A DNA stretch of 64,000 bases from Pedococcus badiiscoriae (lineage in GTDB: Bacteria > Actinomycetota > Actinomycetes > Actinomycetales > Dermatophilaceae). The DNA is taken from positions 1,302,001-1,366,000 of the forward strand of contig NZ_JACCAB010000001.1 of the NCBI RefSeq assembly GCF_013408925.1. Reading direction: 5' to 3'. The notes under the pieces were generated by a model. It was not told the origin of the DNA and did no database searches. It saw only the letters and a list, made by a program, of their open reading frames with translations. Position numbers and translations under genes: made by a program. This document shows positions 1 through 7,788 of this stretch, one piece after another. Each line of letters begins with the position of its first letter. The stretch's first letter is position 1.

Positions 1-41
1 GTCAGTCCCTGGACGTGGTGGAACAGGACGACCTCAGCCAT
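1..41 (-). CDS. Dienelactone hydrolase family protein, N-terminal fragment
   Basis: The minus strand from position 41 opens with ATG and reads MAEVVLFHHVQGLT before leaving the window. This start, a short beta strand followed by HHxQGLT, is typical of dienelactone hydrolase family proteins, which are alpha/beta hydrolases acting on lactones or esters. A purine-rich GAGAGGAT lies just upstream as a ribosome binding site. It follows the hydrolase at 75-734 by 33 bases on the same strand, so the two are probably cotranscribed. Only 13 codons and two bases are visible, so the family call is tentative. Confidence 0.55.
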   Translation of the reverse strand, partial: MAEVVLFHHVQGL

Positions 42-74
42 GGCGGATCCTCTCTCGATGTGCGGGTCCGGCCA

Positions 75-734
75 TCATGGCGCGGGGGTCCGACAGGACT
101 GCTCCTCGACCTCACACCGTGCCAGCAGGTGGGTGGCCAAGAAGTCCGCCGACTCGCGGTGCCACCGCGCCGCCTGGCGCAGCATGGCGTGGCTCTCACC
201 CTTGACCGCGTCGTACCGGACGTCGGCGCCCAGCGCCCCCATCGCGGTCGCCAGCGCCCGGGAGGCGCGGGGCGAGGTCATCCTGTCCAGGGTGCCGTGC
301 ATGAACAGCACGTGCAGGCCACGGTGCCAGCGGGGCCGGTCCTGGCGTTCGACCCATGGAGCGAGCGCGGCGATGGCGTCGATGCGCTCGTCGTCGGCGA
401 GGTGCAGCGCCACGCGGCCGCCCATCGAGTGCCCGAGCAGCCCGATCGGCACGCCGGGGTGCCTCGCGGCGATCTGTTCGAGAGCGAGGCGGGTGTCGGC
501 GACCGGACTGGCCGCCTCGCCGTTCCAACCGCGCACGGCATATCGGATGGAGGCGACCGCGATGGCACCTCCGCCTGCCTCCGCGACGGCACGGGCGAAC
601 GGGGCCATCCGCACGACGGCTCCCTGCCAGGGGCGGACCGGACGCCTGCTGCGCGACTTGCCGCCGTGCAGGATCAGCACGACGGCGCGCGGCTGGTCGA
701 CCTCGGTGGGCCAGAGCAGTCGGGGGGCAGGCAC
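75..734 (-). CDS. Alpha/beta hydrolase
   Basis: A 219-residue protein with the alpha/beta hydrolase layout. It has a first strand with an LILHGG oxyanion motif near residue 20, the nucleophile elbow GHSMGG near residue 100, and a late acid/histidine region (HGTLDRM, then KGESHAM). It is therefore a probable serine esterase or lipase-like enzyme; the substrate cannot be read. The start is GTG at 732-734, preceded by GAGGAG at good spacing. The next gene downstream on the strand also appears to be an alpha/beta hydrolase. No signal peptide is visible, so it should be cytoplasmic. Confidence 0.8.
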   Translation of the reverse strand: MPAPRLLWPTEVDQPRAVVLILHGGKSRSRRPVRPWQGAVVRMAPFARAVAEAGGGAIAVASIRYAVRGWNGEAASPVADTRLALEQIAARHPGVPIGLLGHSMGGRVALHLADDERIDAIAALAPWVERQDRPRWHRGLHVLFMHGTLDRMTSPRASRALATAMGALGADVRYDAVKGESHAMLRQAARWHRESADFLATHLLARCEVEEQSCRTPAP

Positions 735-863
735 GGGTTCTCCTCACGGGTGGGGCAGTCGCAGTATTTCGTAGCCGACGCCGAGGCGGATTCCCACACT
801 CGTCGGCTACTGCCACAGCGTGCGCCGGCACGGCCCCGACACGGCCCCGCGGCCGTAGCAGAC

Positions 864-1439
864 TCAGACGTCGGTGACGTGGAAGTTCTTGAACGAGCGG
901 CTGGCCGTCGGGCCACGCTGACCCTGGTAGTGGGAGCCGTACTTCGTTGAGCCGTAAGGGTTCTCGACCGGGCTTGACAGGCGGAAGAAGCAGAGCTGGC
1001 CGATCTTCATGCCCGGCCACAGCTTGATCGGGAGGGTCGCGACGTTGCTCAGCTCGAGCGTGACGTGACCGGTGAAACCGGGGTCGACGAAGCCGGCCGT
1101 CGCGTGGGTCAGCAGGCCGAGGCGGCCGAGGCTCGACTTGCCCTCGACCCGGGCGGCGACGTCGTCGGGGAGGGTGACCGTCTCGTAGATGGAGCCCAGC
1201 ACGAACTCGCCGGGGTGCAGGATGAACGGCTCGCCCGGGTCGACCTCGACGAGGCGGGTGAGGTCGGGCTGGTCCTCGGCCGGGTCGATGAACGGGTACT
1301 TGTGGTTGTCGAACAACCGGAAGTAGCGGTCGAGCCGCACATCCACGCTCGACGGCTGGACCATGTCGGGGTCCCAGGGCTCGAGGACGACTCGCCCGTT
1401 GTCGATCTCGGCCTTGATGTCACGGTCGCTGAGCAGCAC
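864..1439 (-). CDS. dcd: dCTP deaminase, probably dUMP-forming
   Basis: A 191-residue homologue of actinobacterial dCTP deaminase. It begins MLLSDRDI and contains the trimer-forming substrate site with [25 protein letters not shown], the catalytic Glu in LELSN and the C-terminal GQRGPTAS that closes over the nucleotide. From memory, the ATAGF.DPG variant rather than HRIDPGW matches the bifunctional mycobacterial-type enzyme, which converts dCTP directly to dUMP. The start is GTG at 1437-1439 and no strong Shine-Dalgarno is seen. It is divergent from the tRNA-Gly gene. Its product feeds thymidylate synthesis. Confidence 0.95.
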   Translation of the reverse strand: MLLSDRDIKAEIDNGRVVLEPWDPDMVQPSSVDVRLDRYFRLFDNHKYPFIDPAEDQPDLTRLVEVDPGEPFILHPGEFVLGSIYETVTLPDDVAARVEGKSSLGRLGLLTHATAGFVDPGFTGHVTLELSNVATLPIKLWPGMKIGQLCFFRLSSPVENPYGSTKYGSHYQGQRGPTASRSFKNFHVTDV

Positions 1440-1512
1440 GGAGAGAGACTAACGCGAGGGGTATGCCGGAGGCCGTCAGTCTCGCGCGCGCCTTCGGTTA
1501 GACTTCCTGCCG

Positions 1513-1552
1513 CACCGCCCGTGGGCGGTGTTCACGTCGCTCCGGCGACGTG
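1513..1552. other. Two adjacent perfect hairpins immediately before the tRNA
   Basis: Two back-to-back inverted repeats fill the last 40 bases before the tRNA: CACCGCCC/GGGCGGTG at 1513-1530 and CACGTCGC/GCGACGTG at 1533-1552. Each stem is 8 bp and perfect. The second ends one base before the tRNA 5' end, so it would sit in the 5' leader of the pre-tRNA. They could aid processing, or end transcription coming from the left; neither is followed by a T run. Confidence 0.5.
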
Positions 1553-1553
1553 C

Positions 1554-1624
1554 GCCGGTGTAGCTCAATGGTAGAGCGCCAGCTTCCCAAGCTGGACACG
1601 CGAGTTCGATTCTCGTCACCGGCT
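1554..1624 (+). tRNA. tRNA-Gly (anticodon CCC)
   Basis: A complete cloverleaf folds here. The acceptor stem is GCCGGTG/CACCGGC, the D stem GCTC/GAGC at 1563-1577, and the anticodon stem CCAGC/GCTGG with loop TTCCCAA, giving anticodon CCC at 1586-1588. There is a four-base variable loop and a T arm GCGAG-TTCGATT-CTCGT. The discriminator is T1624, as expected for bacterial tRNA-Gly. CCA is not encoded; the next bases are CAA. It would read GGG codons. It is followed directly by a terminator. Confidence 0.97.
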
Positions 1625-1625
1625 C

Positions 1626-1674
1626 AAACGAGTAATGACCCCGACACGCCTTTCGTCGGGGTCGTTACTCGTTT
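1626..1674. terminator. Terminator after tRNA-Gly
   Basis: A 20-bp stem (one T-G wobble) pairs 1626-1645 with 1655-1674 around a 9-base loop. The stem begins AAACGAG and ends CTCGTTT, so it works as an intrinsic-type terminator on either strand. It starts two bases after the tRNA. Confidence 0.85.
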
Positions 1675-1743
1675 ATGGAACGCGCCGAGAATCGGGAGGA
1701 GGCAGGGAGCGAGGCACGAGCGACCGCGTTGCCGACGGCTCTG

Positions 1744-1759
1744 GTCACCGGCTCAAACG
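1744..1759 (+). repeat. 16-bp copy of the tRNA-Gly 3' end
   Basis: The 16 bases GTCACCGGCTCAAACG at 1744-1759 are identical to 1615-1630, which span the end of the T arm, the 3' acceptor strand and the first bases after the tRNA. Direct repeats of a tRNA 3' end are what integrative elements leave as attL/attR, but only 113 bases separate the copies and no integrase lies nearby. It could be an attachment remnant or a small duplication. Confidence 0.6.
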
Positions 1760-1908
1760 CGCGGGCGGGCGAGGCCCGCGGTGACTGTCACTCGCGATAC
1801 GAACTCACGGTTCGCAACCCCTTCGGCCGCCGGAACCACGCGCCGACCAAGGTCGAAACAATTCCGCCTGCGAACCCGACCCAGACCGCAGGCCAGCCCG
1901 CCAGCTGA

Positions 1909-2061
1909 TCACTCGACAGTCGACACCAGAACGTAGCCGGCTCCAGTAAGGAGGCCAATGACGACCGAGACGGCCGCGATCAACCACAAAGGCGTCCGCC
2001 ATGGTCCCGACGGCCCATGGGCGAGCTCCGACTTCACAGGGCGAGCCTGCCAGAGCGCCAT
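1909..2061 (-). CDS. Possible 50-residue membrane peptide
   Basis: From ATG at 2059-2061 this frame encodes about 50 residues ending in one clear membrane segment (WLIAAVSVVIGLLTGAGYVL), then VSTVE and a stop. A second minus-strand frame just downstream (about 1803-1914) also encodes a hydrophobic stretch, VWVGFAGGIVSTLVGAW, but lacks a good start. The two together recall small holin-like or toxin-like membrane peptide pairs, possibly decayed. No convincing ribosome binding site is seen. The rest of 1675-2257 holds no other gene I can support. Confidence 0.3.
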   Translation of the reverse strand: MALWQARPVKSELAHGPSGPWRTPLWLIAAVSVVIGLLTGAGYVLVSTVE

Positions 2062-2257
2062 CCCGGTGGACTTGAGTCCGCACGCACTGACGGGCCGCCG
2101 AGCCGACGCGCAGCTTGGGGGCGAGGCGTGCTCAATTTGCCAAATCCTGAACACTTTGGGCGATTCGCGTCTTTTGTGCCCATAACCGGTTCCGAGATGG
2201 CTCGTTGGCCACGGTGGGTGCCCACGCCGGTCGCCCTCCCCCAACGAAGGGCCCCTC

Positions 2258-3364
2258 GTGATCTCCGACAAGTCCCGAACCAGGATGTTCCCGCGGGCTG
2301 GCCGCGCCCTGGCTGTCCTCGGCGCCGTCGCTCTCGCCGCGGCACTCGTGCCGACAGCCGCCCAGGCCTCAGGTCTGGGTGCCGCTGACCCCTCAGACGT
2401 CCTCAGCCACCCCTACCGCCACGGCGTGGTCCCGACGACCACCGCCGCGCTGCCCAACCTCGGTATCAACAACCTGCGTTATGGCGGAGGGACCAGTGGT
2501 GTCGGCGTGACCACCGGCGCCCCCAAGGTCTACCTCGTGTTCTGGGGCTCACAGTGGGGCACCCAGGGCACGGACGCCAAGGGGAACGCCACGTTCACCG
2601 GTGACCCCAAGAACACGGCGCCGATCCTGCAGGGCTTCTTCAAGGGGCTGGGCACGACGGGCGACTCGTGGTCGGGCGTCATGACCCAGTACTGCGAGGG
2701 CGTGGCCTCCGGAAGCACGAGCTGTCCGACGGGTTCCGCGCACGTCGCCTACCCCACCGGCGGTGCGCTGGCAGGCGTCTGGGCGGACCCTTCCTCCGCC
2801 GCACCGTCGCAGGCCACCGGCAACCAGATCGGCGCTGAAGCGGTCAAGGCCGCGGGGCACTTCGGCAACACGACCGCCGCCTCCAACCGCAACGTGCAGT
2901 ATGTCGTGCTCTCGCCCACGGGGACCCACCCCGACGGCTTCAACACGACGACGTCGCAGTTCTGCGCCTGGCACGACTACACCGGTGACACCAGCCTGTC
3001 CGGCGGCGCGCCGGCCTCGCCGTACGGGCCGCTGGCCTTCACGAACGAGCCGTACGTCACCGACATGGGCTCGAGCTGCGGCGCGAACTTCGTCAACCCC
3101 GGCACCAGCGGAGTCACCGATGGGGTGACGATCGTGGAGGGGCACGAGTACGCGGAGACCATCACCGACCAGTTCCCGGCCGGCGGTTGGACCGACCTGA
3201 CCGGCTACGAGAACGGCGACAAGTGCGCGTGGATCTCCTCCGGTCAGGGCGCGTCGCAGAACATCGCGCTCAGCACCGGTAGCTACCCCGTGCAGTCGAC
3301 CTGGTCCAACGACTTCAACGGCGGCCAGGGCGGGTGCGAGGTCACCCACCCCACCGTCAGCTGA
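2258..3364 (+). CDS. Secreted Exordium-like protein with HEYAE motif
   Basis: A 368-residue exported protein. A positively charged N terminus and hydrophobic core end in AQA at about residue 37, a likely signal peptidase I site. The mature part has VYLVFWGSQWG near residue 90, several cysteines, and VEGHEYAETITDQ with H296 and E297, followed by GWTDLTGYENGDKCAW. The combination HExxE...GW.D..G.EN.DKC is shared, as I recall, with plant Exordium/phosphate-induced proteins and their bacterial relatives. The HE pair looks like a metalloprotease site, but activity is unproven. The start is GTG at 2258, with AAGGG seven bases upstream; ATG at 2285 is an alternative. A very strong terminator follows. 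Confidence 0.75.
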   Translation: MISDKSRTRMFPRAGRALAVLGAVALAAALVPTAAQASGLGAADPSDVLSHPYRHGVVPTTTAALPNLGINNLRYGGGTSGVGVTTGAPKVYLVFWGSQWGTQGTDAKGNATFTGDPKNTAPILQGFFKGLGTTGDSWSGVMTQYCEGVASGSTSCPTGSAHVAYPTGGALAGVWADPSSAAPSQATGNQIGAEAVKAAGHFGNTTAASNRNVQYVVLSPTGTHPDGFNTTTSQFCAWHDYTGDTSLSGGAPASPYGPLAFTNEPYVTDMGSSCGANFVNPGTSGVTDGVTIVEGHEYAETITDQFPAGGWTDLTGYENGDKCAWISSGQGASQNIALSTGSYPVQSTWSNDFNGGQGGCEVTHPTVS

Positions 3365-3382
3365 CTCGGCAGGTCCTCACAA

Positions 3383-3434
3383 CACACATGGCCGTGCCCC
3401 GCGCAGCTTGCTGCGCGGGGCACGGCCATGTGTG
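3383..3434. terminator. Strong terminator of the 2258 gene
   Basis: A perfect 24-bp stem (3383-3406 with 3411-3434) closed by a CTTG tetraloop, 19 bases after the stop codon. No T run follows, which is common in high-GC actinobacteria. Confidence 0.85.
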
Positions 3435-3483
3435 CGCGACGTAACTCGCACGGAGACGGGACGGCATACTCCGCCCGTCCGAT

Positions 3484-3523
3484 CGATGTAGACACGCCGG
3501 GGATGCCCGGCGTGTCTACATCG
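3484..3523. terminator. Terminator of the 3538-7452 gene
   Basis: A perfect 18-bp stem (3484-3501 with 3506-3523) with a GATG loop, 14 bases beyond the stop of the minus-strand repeat-protein gene. With the hairpin at 3383-3434 it insulates the two convergent secreted-protein genes. Confidence 0.8.
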
Positions 3524-3537
3524 CCCTAGGAAGCGGA

Positions 3538-6500
3538 CTACCGGACGACCTGGACCTTCAGGACCTGGGTCGTGCGGCCGACTCGCATGCCGATCAGCCA
3601 GTAGCGCTGGTGGAGCATCGCGTTGCTGAAGGTCACGCCGAGGGCCCAGCGGTTCGGACCCGTCTTGATGAACTTGTTGTCCAGGCCGCGCGGGGCCCCG
3701 GGGTGGGGCATCGCGTCGACGTAGCGAGGCTGGCTCGTCGCGGCTGCCAGCATCGTGTAGGTGCGACCGGCGCGCACCGAGTACACGCCGTTGTTGAAGC
3801 TCGCACCCTGGATCGCGAAGCTGCTCACCATCGCGGTGAGCCGGCTCGTCGAGACGTTGCCAGCCTTGTCGGTCGCTGTCGCGGTGTAGACCACGCTGGC
3901 ACCGCTGATGCGCCGACTGATGGTGCAGGACGCGATGCCCGAGAGCCCATCACGAGCGGTGCAGCGCCCGGCCGGTGCCACGGCGAAGTACGGCATCCGG
4001 GTCGAGACTCCGGTGACCGCAACAGTCGGGCTGGTCCGGTCGATGTTGATGCCGGTGACCGCGACGGTGGCTGCGCCACCGTCGACGGCCGTGATGGTGC
4101 GGGAGACGGACTGTGCCGCACCGTTGCCGGCCAGCGTGACCGGGGCCGGGCAGTCGGTCACCAGTGCAGCACCGTTCGGGGTGCACGTGAAGCGCACCGT
4201 GACGGCACTGCGGTACCAACCGGCCTTGGTATTCGGCTGAGCGCTGCTCACCGTCGCCGTGATCGTCGGGCTGTGACGAGTCGTGGTGCCGGAGGAGGCA
4301 AGGAAGTTGGAGTCGCCCTGGTACAGGACGGCAACCTCGTCAGCCTTGCTGGTGGGCAGCGTGTAGCTCAACGTCGCGACCCCACCGGACAGCGTCGCAC
4401 TCCCGACCAGGTTGCCATCGACGGCGAACAGGACGGTGCCGCTCGGGGTTCCCGCGCCGGGTGACACCGGGGCGATGGTGGCGGTGATGCTGTCGGCTCG
4501 CGTGGTGATGGTCGAGGTCGTCGCCGCCTGGTCGACCACCAGCGCCTGGGGCGTCGCGCCCGAGGGTGCGTACTTCGTCGCCTCCATCGGGGTGAAGACC
4601 GCCCCGATCTGGTGTGCCCCGGGCGTGAGGTTGCCCAACGGCGCACTCGTCGCCTGGGTGTTGCTCACGGTGACGGGCTGACCGAGGTTGGTGCCGTCGA
4701 CGGAGAACTGGATGTCCCCTGCCTGGGCTCCCCCCACCGTTGCGGTGGCGGTGGCGTTCTGGCCGAAGACCGTCACGCTCGGGTTGAGCACCACTGAGAC
4801 CGAGGTCGATGCGAGCCCGACCGTCACGGTCTGGATGACCTGCGGGGCGGCGGTGTAGTCGGCGTTGCCACCCTGGTCGGCCACGACGACACAGGTGCCG
4901 GCGTTGTCGAACGACAGGGTCGTCCCGCTGATCGAGCAGGCTGAGCCGGTCGTGGCCGCCGAGACGGCGAAGCTGACCGGGTTGCCCGACGCACCGCCGG
5001 AGGCGGTGAGGCCCTGGGTGTCGCCCACGGTCGCCGTCGAGGTCAGCGGCGCAAAGGTGATGGCCTGTGCGGCCTGGCCGACCGTGATGGTCTGCTGCGC
5101 CTGCGAAGCCGACACGTAGTCGGCGTTACCGGCCTGGTCGGCGTCCACGACGCAGGTGCCAACGTGGTCGAACGTGACCGTGGAACTGCTGATCGAGCAC
5201 ACCGACGCGCTGGCCGAATCAACGGAGAACGTCACCGGGTTGCCCGACGCACCACCGGTCGCCGCGGCCAGGTAGGTATCTCCCACCACAGCATTGCTGG
5301 GCGCGGTGCTGGTGAACGTGATGGCCTGTGCGGCCTGGCCGACCGTGATGGTCTGCTGCGCCTGCGAAGCCGACACGTAGTCGGCGTTACCGGCCTGGTC
5401 CGCGTCCACGACGCAGGTGCCAACGTGGTCGAACGTGACCATCGAACCGCTGATCGAGCACACCGACGCGCTGGCCGCATCGACCGAGAACGTCACCGGA
5501 TTGCCCGACGCACCACCGGTCGCCGCGACCAGGTAGGTGTCTCCCACCACCGCGGTGCTGGGGGCGGTGCTGGTGAAGTTGATCGCCTGTGAGGCCTGGC
5601 CGACAGCGATCTGCTGCTGCACCTGCGAAGCCGACACATAGTCAGCGTTACCGGCCTGGTCGGCGTCCACGACGCAGGTACCCGAGTGGTCGAACGTGAC
5701 CGTGGAACTGCTGATCGAGCACACCGACGCGCTGGCCGAATCAACGGAGAACGTCACCGGGTTGCCCGACGCACCACCGGTCGCCGCGACCAGGTAGGTG
5801 TCTCCCACCACCGCAGTGGTGGGCGCGGTGCTGGTGAAGTTGATGGCCTGTGCAGCCTGGCCGACAGCGATCTGCTGCTGAGCCTGAGGAGCGGCCGCAT
5901 AGTTGGTGTTGCCGGCCTGGTCGGCGTCCACGATGCAGGTACCCGAGTGGTCGAACGTGACCGTCGAGCTGCTGACCGAGCACACCGACGCGCTGGCCGA
6001 ATCAACGGAGAACGTCACCGGGTTGCCCGACGCACCACCGGTCGCCGCGACCAGGTAGGCGTCTCCCACCACGGCACTGCTGGGGGCGGTGCTCGTGAAC
6101 GTGATGGCCTGAGGAGTCGGGTTGACCGTGATCGTCTGGTTGCTGTTCGCGTCAGGGGAGGCGCCGTTGGTCGCGGTGACGGTGAAGGTGGAGATCCCGA
6201 CGCTGGTGGGGGTGCCGGAGAGCACCCCGCCGCTGGTCAGGGTCAGCCCTGCCGGCAGTGTCCCGGAGGACACCGTGAACGTGGGCGTGGGGTATCCGGA
6301 CGCCCCGAAGGTGTACGAGTACGCCGTCCCCCGGGTCGCGGTGCCCGGTGGGGTGTTCGCTGTGAACTGCGGGGGGATCGACTGGTACGTGAACGCTCCG
6401 ACGGCGGGGAGGGTGACTCCGCCTGCGGTGGTCACGTCGACCCGCTGCTTCCCGCTGGGCGGAGTCGCCGGCCCGGGCACGGTGGCCACCACCTGGGTGT

Positions 6501-7452
6501 CGGTCGAGGACGTCACTGTCGCGGCGTACCCACCGATCGTCACGGTTGCGCCCGTGAGGCCAGTGCCATCAATGGTCACTGAGCTACCGGGCACTCCCGC
6601 TGCGGGCGAGCTCGAGGTGAGAAGAGACGGGTAGAACAACGTGACGCTGCCGTTGCCGGCATGGCCGGAGACTGCGCCGGTCAGCGTGCCCGAGAAGTAG
6701 GAACCTCCGCCGCCGCCGCCGCCATTGTTGCCGCTGCCGTATCGGCCGCCACCGCCGCCGCTGTAACCACCACCGCCGCCGCCGGCGAACCCGGCGGTCC
6801 CGCCGCCACCGCCGAAGCCGCCGACTCCGTAGCCGCCCGAGCCAGAGCCCCCGGCCGCGCCAAACGCGAGAGCCTGACCGCCGCCCCCACTGGCGCTACC
6901 ACCATTGGTGAGGAGGCCGCCGCCACCGCCGGCGGTACCGGCGCCGCCGCCATTACCGCTGGTGCCTCCCGACCCACCACCGTTGAGACCAGGGGTTCCG
7001 GAGGTGCCGGTGCTGGCCTCGGAGGGGAACGTGTTCGATCCCGCGCCTCCGCCGCCGCCCGCCGCAGCAAGGAGGCCGCTCTGGTTCGCGGTGGTGTAGA
7101 GGAACGACCCGCCGCCGCCGCCGGCACCCTTCTGGTACACGATTCCGTTGCTGCCGAGACTTCCGGCGACGATGTGGAGCGTCTGGCCCGGGGTGACGGA
7201 GATCGTGCCGGTCAGCTCGGCGCCGCCCCAACCCCCGCCGTATGCCGCGCCGCCCTGCGCGCCGACGATATCGACGTAGAGCTGGGTGACACCTGCGGGA
7301 ACGGTCCAGTTCTGGACGCTCCCCGTGGCGTTGAAGGTCACCGCGGTGTCAGAGGCGGCTGCGAGGGCCGGAGAGGCTGCGATTGTGGCAGCGGCCGCGA
7401 TGGTGCTCGCGGTGACGCCCGCGGCAAGCAGGCGGCAGCGGAATGAGTTCAT
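3538..7452 (-). CDS. Large secreted repeat protein (glycine-rich, IPT and Ig-like domains)
   Basis: A 1304-residue exported protein with a signal peptide ending SPALA at residue 31. In order it shows: a beta-rich head; a very glycine-rich stretch (about 105-265) rich in GGGGG runs; an IPT/TIG-like domain (about 278-357); a putative Ig domain with the LPAGLTLTSGGVLSGTPT signature (about 360-445); five 87-residue repeats (448-882), each with a pair of cysteines; Ig-like repeats (about 885-1075); and a C-terminal region of about 230 residues. There is no LPXTG anchor or C-terminal membrane segment, so it is released or held non-covalently. An adhesin or matrix protein is likely. No convincing Shine-Dalgarno precedes ATG 7452. 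Confidence 0.8.
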   Translation of the reverse strand: MNSFRCRLLAAGVTASTIAAAATIAASPALAAASDTAVTFNATGSVQNWTVPAGVTQLYVDIVGAQGGAAYGGGWGGAELTGTISVTPGQTLHIVAGSLGSNGIVYQKGAGGGGGSFLYTTANQSGLLAAAGGGGGAGSNTFPSEASTGTSGTPGLNGGGSGGTSGNGGGAGTAGGGGGLLTNGGSASGGGGQALAFGAAGGSGSGGYGVGGFGGGGGTAGFAGGGGGGYSGGGGGRYGSGNNGGGGGGGSYFSGTLTGAVSGHAGNGSVTLFYPSLLTSSSPAAGVPGSSVTIDGTGLTGATVTIGGYAATVTSSTDTQVVATVPGPATPPSGKQRVDVTTAGGVTLPAVGAFTYQSIPPQFTANTPPGTATRGTAYSYTFGASGYPTPTFTVSSGTLPAGLTLTSGGVLSGTPTSVGISTFTVTATNGASPDANSNQTITVNPTPQAITFTSTAPSSAVVGDAYLVAATGGASGNPVTFSVDSASASVCSVSSSTVTFDHSGTCIVDADQAGNTNYAAAPQAQQQIAVGQAAQAINFTSTAPTTAVVGDTYLVAATGGASGNPVTFSVDSASASVCSISSSTVTFDHSGTCVVDADQAGNADYVSASQVQQQIAVGQASQAINFTSTAPSTAVVGDTYLVAATGGASGNPVTFSVDAASASVCSISGSMVTFDHVGTCVVDADQAGNADYVSASQAQQTITVGQAAQAITFTSTAPSNAVVGDTYLAAATGGASGNPVTFSVDSASASVCSISSSTVTFDHVGTCVVDADQAGNADYVSASQAQQTITVGQAAQAITFAPLTSTATVGDTQGLTASGGASGNPVSFAVSAATTGSACSISGTTLSFDNAGTCVVVADQGGNADYTAAPQVIQTVTVGLASTSVSVVLNPSVTVFGQNATATATVGGAQAGDIQFSVDGTNLGQPVTVSNTQATSAPLGNLTPGAHQIGAVFTPMEATKYAPSGATPQALVVDQAATTSTITTRADSITATIAPVSPGAGTPSGTVLFAVDGNLVGSATLSGGVATLSYTLPTSKADEVAVLYQGDSNFLASSGTTTRHSPTITATVSSAQPNTKAGWYRSAVTVRFTCTPNGAALVTDCPAPVTLAGNGAAQSVSRTITAVDGGAATVAVTGINIDRTSPTVAVTGVSTRMPYFAVAPAGRCTARDGLSGIASCTISRRISGASVVYTATATDKAGNVSTSRLTAMVSSFAIQGASFNNGVYSVRAGRTYTMLAAATSQPRYVDAMPHPGAPRGLDNKFIKTGPNRWALGVTFSNAMLHQRYWLIGMRVGRTTQVLKVQVVR
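4807..6111 (-). repeat. Five tandem 261-bp coding repeats
   Basis: Each unit encodes 87 residues starting QAI(T/N)F and ending near VGQA(A/S), with a core of VVGDTYL...GGASGNPVTFSV...VCSISSS...TFDH.GTC.VDADQAGN. Units 1-4 are nearly identical in protein and DNA. Unit 5 (nearest the C terminus) has diverged (VGDTQGLTASGG, DNAGTCVVVADQGGN). Each unit keeps two cysteines, at VC and GTC, probably one disulphide. High DNA identity suggests recent expansion and possible copy-number change. Confidence 0.9.
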
Positions 7453-7788
7453 GGAGTGTGGATGCTTTCTGTCAACAGGTCAACCGTCGGTCGGGACCGC
7501 CGAAGTAGAGCATCGTTCGGGGCCCTTTGTTCGGGTTTTGACAGAGTTGCAACCAGAGGGTTGAGCCGGGGGGTTTGGCCGGTTCGCCACCATGTGGACT
7601 TACCATCCCTTTACTTGCTCCTGCCGAGATGATTACCTTGGCCAGTCTCCGCAACGGTCGCGGAGCCAGGACCGCTGGTCGGCCCACTCGCGTCGAGCGG
7701 CACCGAATGACCGTGCGAACCAGGGGCAGGGGTACGTGGTGTCAGTGTCAGTCCGCAACGGCGCTTCGGTGCCTCACTCCACCGCGCC
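7453..7788. other. 336-bp divergent intergenic region
   Basis: This region holds the promoters of the minus-strand repeat-protein gene and the plus-strand kinase-like gene. It is less GC-rich than its neighbours in places (TTACCATCCCTTTACTT at about 7601-7617). TTGACAG at 7543-7549 and the minus-strand TTGACAGAAAGC near 7470 are possible -35 elements. No RNA element that I recognise was found. Confidence 0.4.

Noticed and set aside
1958..2185. Plus-strand 75-residue open frame with AAGGAGG before its ATG
   Set aside because: The ribosome site is real-looking but only three bases from the ATG, the peptide has no fold or family pattern, and the opposite strand encodes a clear membrane segment. 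I favour the minus-strand reading but neither is certain.
5232..6005. Several similar short minus-strand frames starting MIRPARRCARS in the repeat protein
   Set aside because: They are out-of-frame shadows of the 261-bp coding repeats.
7453..7788. c-di-GMP riboswitch-like AACCGGCCAAACC stretch
   Set aside because: The conserved GGACGCAAAGCC core and GNRA-type pairing are missing.
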